This document shows, piece after piece, positions 1 through 10,621 of a stretch of 64,000 bases of DNA. This DNA is from Octadecabacter antarcticus 307. GTDB lineage: Bacteria > Pseudomonadota > Alphaproteobacteria > Rhodobacterales > Rhodobacteraceae. The DNA lies in the NCBI RefSeq assembly GCF_000155675.2, contig NC_020911.1:1230501-1294500 (forward strand). Direction: 5' to 3'. The notes below the pieces were generated by a model. The model saw only the letters and a list, made by a program, of their open reading frames with translations. It did no database searches and was not told where the DNA came from. A program made the position numbers and the translations under genes. How positions within the stretch are numbered: position 1 is the stretch's first letter; each line of letters starts with the position of its first letter.

Positions 1-118
1 ACCAGTTCGTATCAAGAATGCCCTGCAACGCGAAGACAACAAGGATTTTTTCAAACACCATCTGCGGTGGGGAACGCAGCTGCGCGCCCCCATATCTACG
101 TTACCTATACGGCAATCA

Positions 119-1627
119 TTATTTGAGCTTTTCAGATATCAGCTTGTTGACTGCGCCAGGATTGGCCTTGCCACCCGTGGCTTTCATCACCTGACCAACA
201 AACCAGCCTGCAAGTTTCGGGTTCTCTTTTGCCTTGGCAACTTGGTCGGGATTGGCGGCGATGATTGCATCGACTGCCGCCTCAATCGCGCCGGTGTCTG
301 TGACCTGTTCCATGCCTTCAGTCTTCACGATCTCAATCGGATCACGGTCTGATGTATAGGCAATTTCGAAAACGTCTTTGGCGATCTTGCCACTGATTTT
401 GTCTGATTTGATCAAGGCTACGATCTGACCCAATCGGGTTGCAGAAATAGGGCTGTCGGAAATATCTTTATCGTCTTTTTTGAGACGGCCAAACAACTCG
501 TTGATCACCCAGTTTGCCGCCAGTTTGCCGTCATTGCCCTGCGCCACGGATTCAAAGAAGCCCGCGTTATCGACGTCAGCAGTCAAAACACTGGCGTCAT
601 AATCTGACAGTCCAAAGTCTTTAATGAACCGCGCCTTTTTGGCGTCTGGCAGCTCGGGCAGGGACGCGGCAATATCATCGACCCAGGCCTGTTCAATTTC
701 AAGCGGCAACAGATCGGGGTCGGGGAAATAGCGATAATCATGCGCTTCTTCCTTGGATCGCATTGATCGTGTTTCGTTCTTGTCGGCATCATACAGCCGC
801 GTTTCCTGAACGATCTTGCCACCGTCTTCTATGATCGCAATTTGACGGCGTGCCTCAAAATCAATTGCCAGTTGGATGAACCGCATGGAGTTCATGTTCT
901 TGATCTCACATCGGGTGCCAAGATCACCAAAATCGCCAGAGGCTTGGAATTTTTCGTAGTCACCGGGGCGGCAGACAGAGACGTTTACATCCGCACGCAA
1001 GTTGCCGTTTTGCATATTGCCGTCGCAGGTGCCGAGGTAGCGCAAGATCTGGCGCAGCTTCACGACATAGGCGGCGGCTTCTTCGGGGCCACGGATGTCT
1101 GGAAAACTGACGATTTCCATCAAGGCGACGCCTGTGCGGTTCAGGTCCACAAATGACATCGCGGGGTCCATATCATGGATAGATTTACCCGCGTCTTGTT
1201 CCAGATGGATGCGTTCGATGCGCACGTTTCGCGCGGTGCCGTCGTTCATTTCTACCAGTACTTCGCCGGTGCCGACGATGGGGTGGTACAACTGCGAAAT
1301 TTGGTAGCCCTGCGGCAAATCAGGATAAAAGTAGTTTTTGCGGTCAAACGCGCTGTTTAGATTGATTTGCGCCTTTAGGCCAAGGCCAGTTTTCACCGCG
1401 TAGGCCACACATTCTTCGTTGATCACTGGCAACATGCCCGGCATGCCCGCGTCGACGAAGGCGACGTTGCTGTTGGGTTCTGCGCCGAACTGCGTTGAAG
1501 CGCTGGAAAATAATTTGGCTTTCGTTGCGACCTGCGCGTGGACTTCCAGACCGATCACGAGTTCCCAATCGCCGGTGGCTCCGGCAATGGTTTTCACTTT
1601 TGGGGTCTCATAGGTGAGGTCAAGCAT
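119..1627 (-). CDS. gatB: Asp-tRNA(Asn)/Glu-tRNA(Gln) amidotransferase subunit B
   Basis: GatB is the kinase/tRNA-binding subunit of the GatCAB complex, which converts mischarged Glu-tRNA(Gln) and Asp-tRNA(Asn) to the correct aminoacyl-tRNAs in the cytoplasm. The 502-residue product has the family's normal length. The N-terminal segment contains [13 protein letters not shown] (about residues 21-33) and later [14 protein letters not shown], both hallmarks of the catalytic cradle; the C-terminal third is the Yqey/tail domain ending in LISEKLK. gatA and gatC are not adjacent in this window, which is common in alphaproteobacteria. The start at 1627 is chosen because the conserved domain begins shortly after it. 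Identification is by family resemblance and is secure. Confidence 0.97.
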   Translation of the reverse strand: MLDLTYETPKVKTIAGATGDWELVIGLEVHAQVATKAKLFSSASTQFGAEPNSNVAFVDAGMPGMLPVINEECVAYAVKTGLGLKAQINLNSAFDRKNYFYPDLPQGYQISQLYHPIVGTGEVLVEMNDGTARNVRIERIHLEQDAGKSIHDMDPAMSFVDLNRTGVALMEIVSFPDIRGPEEAAAYVVKLRQILRYLGTCDGNMQNGNLRADVNVSVCRPGDYEKFQASGDFGDLGTRCEIKNMNSMRFIQLAIDFEARRQIAIIEDGGKIVQETRLYDADKNETRSMRSKEEAHDYRYFPDPDLLPLEIEQAWVDDIAASLPELPDAKKARFIKDFGLSDYDASVLTADVDNAGFFESVAQGNDGKLAANWVINELFGRLKKDDKDISDSPISATRLGQIVALIKSDKISGKIAKDVFEIAYTSDRDPIEIVKTEGMEQVTDTGAIEAAVDAIIAANPDQVAKAKENPKLAGWFVGQVMKATGGKANPGAVNKLISEKLK

Positions 1628-1824
1628 ATCGCGCTCCGCATCTGGATGTTTTGTCAGTCTTTGTGCTTGAATAGGCGCTCAAGGGCCCAGCTTCAAGATG
1701 GCTTGCAGCGGCGGCGTAGCGGTTCGGGTTTGCTCGCACACAATATCTGGTGTGGCATGGCGAAAAAGAGCTCGCAGCGCCGCAACATTGCACAGATTTG
1801 TTGCAATAATCGAACCACCGCGCA

Positions 1825-2667
1825 ATGGTTCGGGCGATGTTTGTTATCAGAGCTCTCCTGGGGGGGATTCTTGCGATCATTATGGGGACCTCCGCGCTGG
1901 CCGAATGGCCTGTGGGCGGACCCGAGACGCAGACACGCCCCCTAAGCCGTCATGACGCGGCACAAGTACGCACAGAAAGTGCGCGCGCGGTGTTGGCGGC
2001 TCTCCGTCCACCTTCGCGCCCCGTTTATATGGTCCGCCATCCGGTCACGATTTCGCAAAACCCAACACTGCGCCCCGTTGCCCGCATCAACTATATTCCC
2101 GATGCTCGTTGGGATTTTCGCGACGATTCAGACAGTTGGACCCGCGCGACCCTGTCCGCATTGCGCAGCCATGGCAGTGATTTACAAGACACCGTGCCGC
2201 GCGATATCGTCAATTGGTGTCCGACCTACACCAAAAACCCGCCCCACCTGCGCCGTGCGTTTTGGGTCGGGATGATGTCGGCACTCGTTAAACATGAAAG
2301 CACCTATCGCCCGACCGCCGTCGGGGGTGGCAATTTATGGTTTGGGTTGATGCAGATTTACCCCGATACCGCGCGTCGATATGGCTGCTATGCAACGACG
2401 GGTGAGGCTCTCAAAGACCCCGAAGACAACCTCAGTTGTGCGGTCCGGATCATGAACGTGACCGTGCCGCGCGACAACGCTATTGCCGTGCGTGACAGTC
2501 GCTGGCGCGGGGTCGCGGCGGACTGGGGACCGATGACAAACCGCAGCAAGATCGCAGAAATGGCAGCGTGGACACGGGTGCAAGATTATTGCGTGTCGCG
2601 TTCTTCCATTCGCCCACATGCCCGCCCGACCGTGCAGGCTACACTGTCCACGATGAACGACGGCTAA
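1825..2667 (+). CDS. Secreted lytic transglycosylase (SLT domain)
   Basis: The protein (280 residues, or 276 from the ATG at 1837) begins with a hydrophobic signal sequence ending near ALAEW, so it is predicted to be exported. The middle holds a goose-type lysozyme/SLT fold: KHESTYRPTA supplies the catalytic Glu, followed by WFGLMQIYPDTARRYGCY and the later NAVR/W region. Such enzymes cleave the MurNAc-GlcNAc bond in peptidoglycan with 1,6-anhydro product. The gene stands alone, divergent from gatB. I cannot say which cell-wall process it serves (remodelling or secretion-system assembly). Confidence 0.85.
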   Translation: MVRAMFVIRALLGGILAIIMGTSALAEWPVGGPETQTRPLSRHDAAQVRTESARAVLAALRPPSRPVYMVRHPVTISQNPTLRPVARINYIPDARWDFRDDSDSWTRATLSALRSHGSDLQDTVPRDIVNWCPTYTKNPPHLRRAFWVGMMSALVKHESTYRPTAVGGGNLWFGLMQIYPDTARRYGCYATTGEALKDPEDNLSCAVRIMNVTVPRDNAIAVRDSRWRGVAADWGPMTNRSKIAEMAAWTRVQDYCVSRSSIRPHARPTVQATLSTMNDG

Positions 2668-2672
2668 GCCGC

Positions 2673-3101
2673 CTAGAACGGTGAAAACGGGTGCCTTTCT
2701 GCCAGAATCCCTGCGTCTTTAAGCGCCGCCTGAAACACCTCGACAGGCGGCGCAACGTCTGGTGGCAACCGCGTATGTGCCCCGCCGACATGCACCAACG
2801 TAATCTTCATGCCGCCATCGAAACGCCGATCAATCCGCACATGGTCAATGTCGCTGCGATCCCCGCTGCGCAAAGCAGATGCCCAGGCGATCCGCCTTGG
2901 CCAAACCTCAACCCAGGCGCGATTGTCACGGATCATATCCCACATTGCAGGCAGGGAAAAAGCTAATAAGATCGCCGCGATCCCCCATGCAAGACTGAAG
3001 ACCATCCACGCCAGAAAAATGCAGACCCACGCGGCCAAAACCGCCAGCACCACGGCCCATCTGCGCCCGCGCCGTTCATGGCGATATATCATCGGACCCA
3101 C
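2673..3101 (-). CDS. Conserved hypothetical membrane protein
   Basis: A 142-residue protein with two closely spaced hydrophobic segments (about residues 14-52, VVLAVLAAWVCIFLAW and WGIAAILLAFSLPAMW) followed by a soluble tail rich in Arg and Asp. No catalytic motif is recognised. It is the last gene of a pepN-small gene-this gene run: its start overlaps the end of the upstream 83-codon gene by about 13 bases, which suggests translational coupling. It ends a few bases from the convergent transglycosylase gene. Function unknown. Confidence 0.7.
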   Translation of the reverse strand: MGPMIYRHERRGRRWAVVLAVLAAWVCIFLAWMVFSLAWGIAAILLAFSLPAMWDMIRDNRAWVEVWPRRIAWASALRSGDRSDIDHVRIDRRFDGGMKITLVHVGGAHTRLPPDVAPPVEVFQAALKDAGILAERHPFSPF

Positions 3102-3340
3102 ATCGCGCGGCTGTAGTCGTCCAATGCGTCACGCTGCCGGTCGCGCAGTTTGGTGGCGCCGCTCTTAAGAACAGGTATTAGGGGTTCTTTCTGCGCCGCC
3201 AGAAGTCGATGTTGGTCTGCGGCAGGAAGATCATCCAGTTCAATAAATGCAGCGGCGCCGATACCGAAAAGGGCGGCAATGAATGGCATGTCACGGGTCC
3301 TGTTGATCAACGTTATATCGCGCGTGCCGCTTCGGCGCAT
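3089..3340 (-). CDS. Small hypothetical protein coupled to pepN
   Basis: An 83-codon gene whose ATG overlaps the pepN stop codon in an ATGA arrangement at 3338-3342, a classic sign of coupled translation. A later in-frame Met (at 3289, before PFIAALFGIGAAAFIEL) is an alternative start that would give a 66-residue protein with a hydrophobic N-terminus. The C-terminal half is charged (KLRDRQRDALDDYSRAM). No family recognised. The overlap on both sides supports that it is real and co-transcribed. Confidence 0.55.
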   Translation of the reverse strand: MRRSGTRDITLINRTRDMPFIAALFGIGAAAFIELDDLPAADQHRLLAAQKEPLIPVLKSGATKLRDRQRDALDDYSRAMWVR

Positions 3341-5901
3341 CAAGACGATTGGTTTCCCAGAATGCGCCCGACCATTTCGCCAGTGTCAGGTGAAAGCCCT
3401 GGTGTTTTGGCCAAAGTTTGTAGGACGTCGCGCATCTGATCCTGCCTGTTCGTGCCGTAACGCCGCCAAGTCTCAAACGCCGTTGTCATGCGCGCTGTGG
3501 TCTGCGGGTTGATCGCGTCAAGCTTGGCAAGCCAATCACCCAGTAGACGATATGACGCGCCGGATGCGTCATGAAATCCAGCTGAATGGCCCGCCAGTGC
3601 GCCAAAGACTGCGCGGAAGCGATTTGGATTTTTCATATCAAAATCAGGCTCTTGCGTCAGTCTTTTGGCTGTATCAGCAGCCATTTGTGGCGCGGACAGC
3701 GACACCGTTAGCCCGAACCACTTGTCCATGACCAACCGATCCGCGCGCCACTGATTACGGAACGCCGTACTTTCATCTTCGCCCTTACCGATCCGCAAAA
3801 GTGCTGCCAGCCCCGCCAGTTGCATGGTCATGTTATCGGCATTGGCATATTGTTTGGCCGCCGCTGCGCCACCGTCCAGCCGCGAGAGCAGGCCCAAAAC
3901 TGCATTGCCAAGGCTGCGTTTTCCAGCTGCTTTGGCGTTGGGTGAATAGGGCCCTTCAACGATCATATCCGCTTGAATACGGGGTAAAATATTCTGCACA
4001 TGCAGCGCCGTCGCGAGCTTCAGCGCTTCAATCGCGTGGTGGATCGCCAGCGGGTCTGGCACCGTGCCAGCATCATGCAAGGCCTGCGCCATATCGTCTT
4101 CGGACGGCAAGGACAGACACAGCGAACGGAACGCCGGATCACGCGCATCATCACGTAAAATTGCTGTGATTCCATCTAGGTACGCCGCATCGGGCGCTGT
4201 GTTTTCTGTGATCGATTTCGTCAACACATCTTTGGCCAGCGCATCGCCTGCGTCCCACGTGTTGAAGGGGTCGGTATCATGCGCCATCAAAAATGCCCGT
4301 TCAGCGTTGGTCTGATCGCGCTGCAAAATCACTGGCGCTGAAAAATCGCGCAAGATTGATGGCACGGGCTTGTCCGACAATCCGTCGAACGCGAAGCTTT
4401 GCTTTGTGCCGGTCATTTCTAACACGGTTGTCGCCTGCACCTCTGCGCCGCTTTGCGACAAAAGCCCAACAGCAATCGGAATGACCTGAGCAGACTTGTT
4501 ATCCTGACCCGGCGTAGGCGGTGTTTCTTGTGTGAAATGAAGCGTGTAGATGCCATCTCTAAAGTCATCTGTGACTGTCAGGCGCGGTGTTCCTGCTTGG
4601 CTGTACCACCGCTTGAATTGGGTCAGATCGCGCCCCGTGGTGTCTTCAAAGACCGCCAACCAGTCTTCAATCGTGGCCGCATCCCCGTCGTGACGGGTGA
4701 AATACAAATCCAGCGATTTGTAATAGGCATCATCGCCCACCAACCGCTTGAGCATACCAATCAGCTCAGCGCCTTTCTCGTACACCGTAATGGTATAAAA
4801 ATTATTGATTTCAATAAAGCTTTCGGGGCGCACTGCATGCGCGAGCGGTCCATTGTCTTCGCGAAACTGGCGCGACCGAAGGGTGATCGCGTCCTCGATC
4901 CGTTTGACCGCGTGGCTGCCCTGATCGCCCGTGTAATGCTGGTCGCGAAACACTGTCAGGCCTTCTTTGAGACACAGCTGGAACCAGTCGCGGCAGGTAA
5001 TCCGGTTTCCGGTCCAGTTGTGAAAATACTCATGGGCGATGATCGCCTCAATGCGCTCAAAATTGGCGTCGGTGCTGGTTTCGGGGGATGCCAGAACACA
5101 GCTGGAGTTAAAAATGTTCAAGCCCTTGTTTTCCATCGCGCCCATATTGAAGTCGTCAACAGCGACGATGTTGAAAATGTCCAAGTCGTATTCACGCCCG
5201 TAAACGGTTTCGTCCCACGCCATTGACCGCTTCAACGCAGCCATCCCGAAGGCGCATTTATCTTCGTCAGGTCCGGGGCGCACGTAGATGTTCAGCGCGA
5301 TAGTTTTACCCGACATCGTATTGAAGGTATCAGCATGGGCGACCAAATCGCCCGCAACAAGCGCGAACAGATAGGCGGGTTTTGGCCATGGATCATGCCA
5401 TTCAGCCCATCCATCATCGCTACCAGTCGGGTTTCCGTTCGACAGCAGGACGGGCAGGTCGCCTTCAATGCGCACCGTAAACACGCTCATCACATCGGGG
5501 CGGTCGGGGTAGAAGGTGATTTTGCGAAATCCTTCGGCTTCACACTGGGTGCAATACATCGCGTTTGACATATACAACCCTTCAAGCGCGGTGTTGGTGG
5601 CAGGTGAGATTTCAACCTCGGCCTCCCACACAAACGAGCCGTCTGGAACATCGCAGGTCAACCCGTCAGCCGTTACCACAGGGCTGACATCCACACCGTC
5701 GATCTTCGCCCAAATCAGTTTAACATCCTGTCCATGCAGGAAAAATGTGCCTGGGAATTTCGCATTGGGACGGACCGAAATCCGGCTAATGACCCGTGTA
5801 GCCGAAGCTGCCAAACGAAATGTCAGGTGCACGTCGTCCAGATAAAACCCGAACGGGCGGTAGTCCTTGAGGTAGATCGTCTGGGGGGCCGCGTCGGTCA
5901 T
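3340..5901 (-). CDS. pepN: Aminopeptidase N (M1 zinc metallopeptidase)
   Basis: An 853-residue cytosolic M1 aminopeptidase that removes N-terminal residues from peptides. The substrate-anchoring GAMEN motif ([10 protein letters not shown], near residue 252) is followed about 37 residues later by the zinc site [11 protein letters not shown] and the second ligand Glu in CLKEGLTV. Length and order match the bacterial PepN subgroup (DUF3458-type C-terminal domain). It heads a three-gene operon with two small genes of unknown role. Start at 5901 ([14 protein letters not shown]) matches the family's N-terminus. Confidence 0.96.
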   Translation of the reverse strand: MTDAAPQTIYLKDYRPFGFYLDDVHLTFRLAASATRVISRISVRPNAKFPGTFFLHGQDVKLIWAKIDGVDVSPVVTADGLTCDVPDGSFVWEAEVEISPATNTALEGLYMSNAMYCTQCEAEGFRKITFYPDRPDVMSVFTVRIEGDLPVLLSNGNPTGSDDGWAEWHDPWPKPAYLFALVAGDLVAHADTFNTMSGKTIALNIYVRPGPDEDKCAFGMAALKRSMAWDETVYGREYDLDIFNIVAVDDFNMGAMENKGLNIFNSSCVLASPETSTDANFERIEAIIAHEYFHNWTGNRITCRDWFQLCLKEGLTVFRDQHYTGDQGSHAVKRIEDAITLRSRQFREDNGPLAHAVRPESFIEINNFYTITVYEKGAELIGMLKRLVGDDAYYKSLDLYFTRHDGDAATIEDWLAVFEDTTGRDLTQFKRWYSQAGTPRLTVTDDFRDGIYTLHFTQETPPTPGQDNKSAQVIPIAVGLLSQSGAEVQATTVLEMTGTKQSFAFDGLSDKPVPSILRDFSAPVILQRDQTNAERAFLMAHDTDPFNTWDAGDALAKDVLTKSITENTAPDAAYLDGITAILRDDARDPAFRSLCLSLPSEDDMAQALHDAGTVPDPLAIHHAIEALKLATALHVQNILPRIQADMIVEGPYSPNAKAAGKRSLGNAVLGLLSRLDGGAAAAKQYANADNMTMQLAGLAALLRIGKGEDESTAFRNQWRADRLVMDKWFGLTVSLSAPQMAADTAKRLTQEPDFDMKNPNRFRAVFGALAGHSAGFHDASGASYRLLGDWLAKLDAINPQTTARMTTAFETWRRYGTNRQDQMRDVLQTLAKTPGLSPDTGEMVGRILGNQSS

Positions 5902-5973
5902 GGGGTTCTCCGCTGGGTTTCATTTAGACTTAAGCGCGTGGGGGATGGGCCACAAGGCGGGTCGCCCTATATC

Positions 5974-6126
5974 ATGGTCATGAAAATGCGTGCAAAATCC
6001 GATCTGCCACAAAAAACCTGCATCACCTGTGGGCGTCCGTTTGCGTGGCGCAAGAAATGGGCTCGTGTTTGGGACGAGGTGCGCTATTGTTCTGATCGCT
6101 GCCGATCAAACCGGCCGAAGTCTTGA
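5974..6126 (+). CDS. DUF2256-type small zinc-ribbon-like protein
   Basis: A 50-residue protein, too short for usual length cut-offs. It contains two Cys pairs, CITCGRPF near residues 16-19 and CSDRC near residues 39-43, with [15 protein letters not shown] between them. This pattern matches the DUF2256 family of small proteins found next to unrelated genes (often near photolyase-related genes); molecular role unknown. Three in-frame Met codons (5974, 5980, 5986) make the exact start uncertain. It lies between divergent pepN and malate synthase G. Confidence 0.75.
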   Translation: MVMKMRAKSDLPQKTCITCGRPFAWRKKWARVWDEVRYCSDRCRSNRPKS

Positions 6127-6250
6127 CGAGTGCGCGCAGCTGGAAAGCGCGTTCACGATATTCCCACTGCGCATCATGTTGCCAAATTGCGGCATCTGTC
6201 CTACATCGCACGAAAGCGACGTGTACCGTGGCATACAAAGGATAAACGTT

Positions 6251-8410
6251 ATGACAAATCGAGTGGATCGCGCCGGTCTATCTGTGGCCACGGAACTGGC
6301 AGATTTTATCGACGCGCAGGCGTTGCCTGAAACCGGTGTGGATGCAGATGCGTTCTGGGTGGGGTTTTCAGACCTGATCCACGACTTTGGCCCTAAAAAC
6401 AAAGCGCTGCTTGCTAAACGGGAAGAATTGCAAAGCCAAATTGACGACTGGCATCGTGTGCGCATCGGGCAAGCCCATGACGAAGCCGGTTATGAGGCGT
6501 TTTTGCGCAAGATTGGCTATCTGATCCCCGAAGGTGATGATTTCACTATCGACACTGCTAATGTGGATCCTGAAATTGCCAGCGTTGCGGGGCCGCAATT
6601 GGTTGTGCCGATCACTAATGCGCGGTTCGCACTGAACGCTGCCAATGCCCGTTGGGGCAGTCTCTATGACGCGTTTTATGGTACCGATGCCATGGGCCGA
6701 CTGGCACAAGGGAATGGCTATGATCGCGGTCACGGCAGTCGCGTTGTTGCCCGAACGCGCGTGTTTCTTGACGATGCGTTCCCCATTCAGGGCGCGTCGC
6801 ACGGGGACGCAGAAAATTACGTGGTATCAGGTGGTCAACTGATCACGGATGGCAACCCGTTGATGATGCCAGAACAGTTTGTCGGCTACACTGGCGCTGC
6901 GGATAAACCTGCAATGATCATGTTGAAAAACAATGGCTTGCATGTTGAACTGGTCTTCAAAAAGGATCATCCGATTGGGTCACACGACCGCGCAACGCTG
7001 GCTGATGTGCGGCTAGAAAGCGCTGTGTCCGCGATCATGGATTGCGAAGATTCCGTGGCCTGTGTCGACGCTGAAGACAAGGTTCTGGCCTATACAAACT
7101 GGCTTGGCCTGATGCGTGGTGATCTTGAAGCTGTGCTGCAAAAGGGTGGCAAAACGATCACCCGCCGCCTAAACGATGATCGCACTTTCACGGCACCGGA
7201 TGGTGGCTCTGTGACATTGAAGGGCCGTGCGCTGTTGTGGATCCGCAACGTCGGCCATTTGATGACAAACCCCGCAATTTTGGATCGTGATGGCAATGAG
7301 GCCTATGAGGGTCTGATGGACGCAATGATTACCACGCTGATTGCCAAGCACGACCTTGCGCGTGACATGGACAAGCGCGCGGGCAATTCGGTGCATGGGT
7401 CGGTCTACGTTGTGAAACCCAAAATGCATGGCCCCGAAGAAGTGGCGTTCACCAATGACATGTTTGCCCACGTAGAAAAGACGCTGGGCCTTGCGCAACA
7501 CACTGTTAAGATTGGCATTATGGACGAGGAACGCCGCACGTCGGTGAACCTTAAGGCCTGTATCCGCGCCGCAAAATCGCGCGTGGCGTTCATCAACACA
7601 GGTTTTCTTGATCGTACGGGCGACGAAATCCACACCTCAATGGAAGCGGGACCATTCAGCCGCAAAGACTTTATCAAGCGTAAGGGCTGGATCGGCGCTT
7701 ATGAAGATCAGAACGTTGATATTGGTCTGGAATGTGGGCTGTCGGGTCGCGCGCAAATTGGCAAGGGCATGTGGGCGATGCCCGATGCCATGGCGGCGAT
7801 GATCGAACAGAAAATCGCACATCCCAAATCTGGCGCCAACTGCGCATGGGTGCCATCGCCGACTGCCGCCACTTTGCACGCGTTGCATTATCACCGTGTC
7901 GATGTCTTTGCGGAGCAGGCCAAGCTGAAGGCGGGTGGGCGGCGTGCCTACGTACAGGCGCTGTTGGATATTCCGCTGGCGTCCTACAAGGCATGGACCA
8001 AAGACCAGATCGCGCGCGAAGTTGAAAACAACGCCCAAGGTATTCTTGGCTATGTGGTGCGTTGGATTGATGCGGGTGTGGGCTGTTCCAAAGTACCTGA
8101 CATTAATAATGTCGCCCTGATGGAAGACCGCGCCACATGCCGGATTTCCGCGCAGCATATCGCTAACTGGCTGCACCATGACATCGTCAGCGAAGCCGAC
8201 ACATTGGTGGGCATGCGCAAAATGGCCGTCGTCGTGGACGCCCAAAACGGTGATGATCCGACATATCGCCCTATGGCACCGGGTTTTGACGGGATGGCGT
8301 TTCAAGCGGCCTGTGATCTGGTGTTTCGCGGACGTGAACAGCCATCTGGCTATACTGAACCAGTGTTGCACCGCCGTCGCCTCGAACTGAAGGCGCAGCG
8401 CAACAGCTAA
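6251..8410 (+). CDS. glcB: Malate synthase G
   Basis: Condenses glyoxylate with acetyl-CoA to malate in the cytoplasm; 719 residues, the size of the monomeric G isoform (about 720). Visible family features include [20 protein letters not shown] (metal-site Asp/Glu, near residues 255-272), the [16 protein letters not shown] segment and [15 protein letters not shown]. The start at 6251 (MTNRVDRAG) fits the family. The reading frame stays open upstream, but that part is not conserved. The next gene encodes a GlcG/HbpS-like protein, an association often seen with glycolate/glyoxylate genes. In this group malate synthase serves glyoxylate use or the ethylmalonyl-CoA pathway. Confidence 0.97.
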   Translation: MTNRVDRAGLSVATELADFIDAQALPETGVDADAFWVGFSDLIHDFGPKNKALLAKREELQSQIDDWHRVRIGQAHDEAGYEAFLRKIGYLIPEGDDFTIDTANVDPEIASVAGPQLVVPITNARFALNAANARWGSLYDAFYGTDAMGRLAQGNGYDRGHGSRVVARTRVFLDDAFPIQGASHGDAENYVVSGGQLITDGNPLMMPEQFVGYTGAADKPAMIMLKNNGLHVELVFKKDHPIGSHDRATLADVRLESAVSAIMDCEDSVACVDAEDKVLAYTNWLGLMRGDLEAVLQKGGKTITRRLNDDRTFTAPDGGSVTLKGRALLWIRNVGHLMTNPAILDRDGNEAYEGLMDAMITTLIAKHDLARDMDKRAGNSVHGSVYVVKPKMHGPEEVAFTNDMFAHVEKTLGLAQHTVKIGIMDEERRTSVNLKACIRAAKSRVAFINTGFLDRTGDEIHTSMEAGPFSRKDFIKRKGWIGAYEDQNVDIGLECGLSGRAQIGKGMWAMPDAMAAMIEQKIAHPKSGANCAWVPSPTAATLHALHYHRVDVFAEQAKLKAGGRRAYVQALLDIPLASYKAWTKDQIAREVENNAQGILGYVVRWIDAGVGCSKVPDINNVALMEDRATCRISAQHIANWLHHDIVSEADTLVGMRKMAVVVDAQNGDDPTYRPMAPGFDGMAFQAACDLVFRGREQPSGYTEPVLHRRRLELKAQRNS

Positions 8411-8441
8411 GATATTTTTAACCCCATCAGTGGAGCGACAC

Positions 8442-8870
8442 ATGCAAGAAATTTCGATCACAAAAGCACGGACAATGATCCGCAAGGCGATTCAAAAAGG
8501 CCGCGAGTTGGAACTAAAGCCGCTGAGCGTTGTCGTCTTGGATTCGGGCGGTCATTTAAAAGCGTTTGAACGTGAGGACGGTGCAGCACCGGGTCGGTTC
8601 GCGATTGCACAGGCAAAGGCGTACGGCGCGGTCATGCTTGGCATGGCAGGCACAGCGCAAATGGCACGCGCCGAAGCCCAAGGGTATTTCATGAATGCGG
8701 TGAACGGTGTGTACGGCGGGCAAGTGATCCCCGTTCCGGGTGGTGTGCTGGTACGTGACAAACGCGGCATGGTCATTGGCGCAGTGGGTGTTACGGGTGA
8801 TTCATCCGATAATGACGCGATATGCGCCGCCTTTGGCATCGAAGCGGCCAATTTGGCGCCCGAAATCTAG
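8442..8870 (+). CDS. GlcG/HbpS-family heme-binding-like protein
   Basis: A 142-residue protein of the GlcG/HbpS superfamily (compact alpha-beta fold, DUF336). Seen features: MQEISITKARTMIRKAI at the N-terminus, VVVLDSGGHLKAFERED, and the glycine-rich GAVGVTGDSSDNDAICAAFGIEAA. The ATG at 8442 is preferred over the upstream GTG at 8430, because GGAG lies seven bases before it. It follows malate synthase by about 30 bases and is probably in the same transcript. Members bind heme or act with glycolate oxidase; the exact role here is not known. Confidence 0.85.
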   Translation: MQEISITKARTMIRKAIQKGRELELKPLSVVVLDSGGHLKAFEREDGAAPGRFAIAQAKAYGAVMLGMAGTAQMARAEAQGYFMNAVNGVYGGQVIPVPGGVLVRDKRGMVIGAVGVTGDSSDNDAICAAFGIEAANLAPEI

Positions 8871-8956
8871 GTCTTGGCGCAGTTTCAGTTGTGCAAGCAT
8901 TGTAGGGCTTTGATCTTGTTGTACTGCTTGCTAGATATCGGCCAAAGGGGCTCGTC

Positions 8957-9730
8957 ATGCGCAAACCGGTAATTGGAATCATTGGCAATCATGATATTAT
9001 TCATGACGAATATCCGGCCTACACGTCGGGTGCGATGAACGCGGACGCAATTGCGCTGGTGTCCGGTGGGATGCCTCTGATTGTGCCAGCCAACCCCGAT
9101 TTTGTTGATGTGGATGATCTGGCAGACCTGTGCGACGGGTTCTTGTTCACTGGCGGTCGCCCCAATGTGCACCCGAGCGAATATGGCCACGCGGAAACCG
9201 AAGCTTATGGAACGTTTGACCGAAATCGTGATGCGATAACCTTGCCATTGATCCGCAAATGTGTGGACCGTGGCCAGCCTATCCTTGGTATTTGTCGTGG
9301 CTTTCAAGAGGTTGCGGTGGCGATGGGCTGCACATTGCATCCCGAAATCCGCGACATTGCGGGGCGTAACAATCACCGCATGACCCCCGACGGCACCCTT
9401 GATGAAAAATTCGAGATGCGCCATATCGTGACCCTGACCGACGGCGGGCCGTTCCATCACCTTTGGGGCAAGCGCGAGGTTATGACCAATTCACTGCACG
9501 GGCAGGGTATCTTGGACGCAAGCGGGCGGATTGTCATTGACGGCACAGCCCCTGACACAACTCCAGAAGCGATTTACGTCAAAGACGCGATTGGTTTCAC
9601 CATGGCCGTTCAGTGGCATCCTGAATGGCAGGCTGGCCTAGATCCGGTATCAAAGCCTTTGTTTCAGGCATTTGGGCAAGCGGCGCTTGCATGGGTGCAG
9701 CGCGACAAAACAATCCGCAAAAGCGCCTAA
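8957..9730 (+). CDS. Gamma-glutamyl-GABA hydrolase family protein (peptidase C26)
   Basis: A 257-residue class-I glutamine amidotransferase-like hydrolase. The nucleophile Cys sits in PILGICRGFQEVAVAMG, and the His-Glu pair in AVQWHPEWQ near the C-terminus, completing the C-H-E triad. Family members (PuuD-like) cleave gamma-glutamyl amides such as gamma-glutamyl-GABA in polyamine catabolism. No puu genes are adjacent, so the substrate is not settled. The 3' end overlaps the convergent lipoprotein gene by four bases. Confidence 0.88.
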   Translation: MRKPVIGIIGNHDIIHDEYPAYTSGAMNADAIALVSGGMPLIVPANPDFVDVDDLADLCDGFLFTGGRPNVHPSEYGHAETEAYGTFDRNRDAITLPLIRKCVDRGQPILGICRGFQEVAVAMGCTLHPEIRDIAGRNNHRMTPDGTLDEKFEMRHIVTLTDGGPFHHLWGKREVMTNSLHGQGILDASGRIVIDGTAPDTTPEAIYVKDAIGFTMAVQWHPEWQAGLDPVSKPLFQAFGQAALAWVQRDKTIRKSA

Positions 9731-10074
9731 AGTCCGAGCTGAGAGGTTGCGATCCGAACAGTATCGCCGCCATTGGCACTGCAATACAGCGCCAAGTTGT
9801 TTGAGACTACCGTCGCATCGGGCGCCGCTGCGACCCTGCCAGACAACACACCAGTGCGCGCTTGGCCAATCGCCCAATTGCTGGCAGCAGTCAGGGCGGC
9901 GGGGTTTGTCAGGCGGTCACATTGGATCAGTCCAGGGTCCATCGGCACGTCAAACAGGGTTGCAGCGGGAACCGCACCACCTGACGCGGCGGTCTGTGGG
10001 GCGGGGGTCGCAAGGTCTTGGGACCCACACGCGGCGAGCGCTGCGATTGGCACAATCAACAAGATCAGACGCAT
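9727..10074 (-). CDS. Hypothetical lipoprotein
   Basis: A 115-residue protein with a lipoprotein signal peptide (MRLILLIVPIAALAAC, lipobox LAAC, Cys16). The reading frame is open further upstream, but starting at 10074 places the signal sequence at the N-terminus. The mature part is small, Ala-rich, has two further Cys residues (QCDRL and LYCSANGG) and no recognised domain. Predicted membrane-anchored in the periplasm. Function unknown. Confidence 0.7.
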   Translation of the reverse strand: MRLILLIVPIAALAACGSQDLATPAPQTAASGGAVPAATLFDVPMDPGLIQCDRLTNPAALTAASNWAIGQARTGVLSGRVAAAPDATVVSNNLALYCSANGGDTVRIATSQLGL

Positions 10075-10621
10075 TTCAAAAGCACTTAAAAAATCTAGGA
10101 CCAAACGACGTTCGGGCCGAATGCCGTCCGACATACACCCCGCGCTGTCTTCCTAATCAAGCAGATCTTAGGCTCGGACGGGCTTTGCCTGATGTGATTT
10201 CAGGCAACGACGCGCTGTCTTTCGCGTGGTGCACTCTCGGTTCGGGCAATACGGCTGGGGCCGCAAATCATGCTTGGCGTGTTAACGATGGGTTCGTCGC
10301 ACTTGGGCTGGCCACACATGGCCTGTCTTGTCAGATGTTGTGGATGAAATGGTTTGATATTCCACCAGTCTGGCTCGTTGGTGGTCTGATTGTGACCTAC
10401 TGGTTGGGGCAGGCGCAGCCCTTTGGGTTCAGTCTAGACCATGCAATCACGCAGTTTCTGGGGGCGGTGTTGATCGGGGCAGGGCTGATCTTGATAATGC
10501 TGGCCATTGCCGAAATGCGACGCAAGAAAACCACATGGTGTGATTGCGGCGGCCGCTCTCCAGTGGCGAACGAGGTCCTGTTATACTGGCCTCATGGAAA
10601 CAAGCCGTGAGGAGGGCGACC

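Noticed and set aside
1..118. Possible end of another gene at the left edge
   Set aside because: One + frame is open (NALQREDNKDFFKHHLRWGT), but it runs on into gatB antisense without a stop and no family is recognisable; too short to call.
842..1360. Open frames on the + strand within gatB
   Set aside because: They are antisense shadows of a well-conserved gene, with no start signals or known domains.
1620..1880. 86-codon frame on the - strand upstream of gatB
   Set aside because: It overlaps the starts of both gatB and the transglycosylase, is low-complexity and resembles no protein; probably chance.
7637..8485. 282-codon frame opposite malate synthase G
   Set aside because: Antisense to a highly conserved enzyme; composition is that of a codon shadow.
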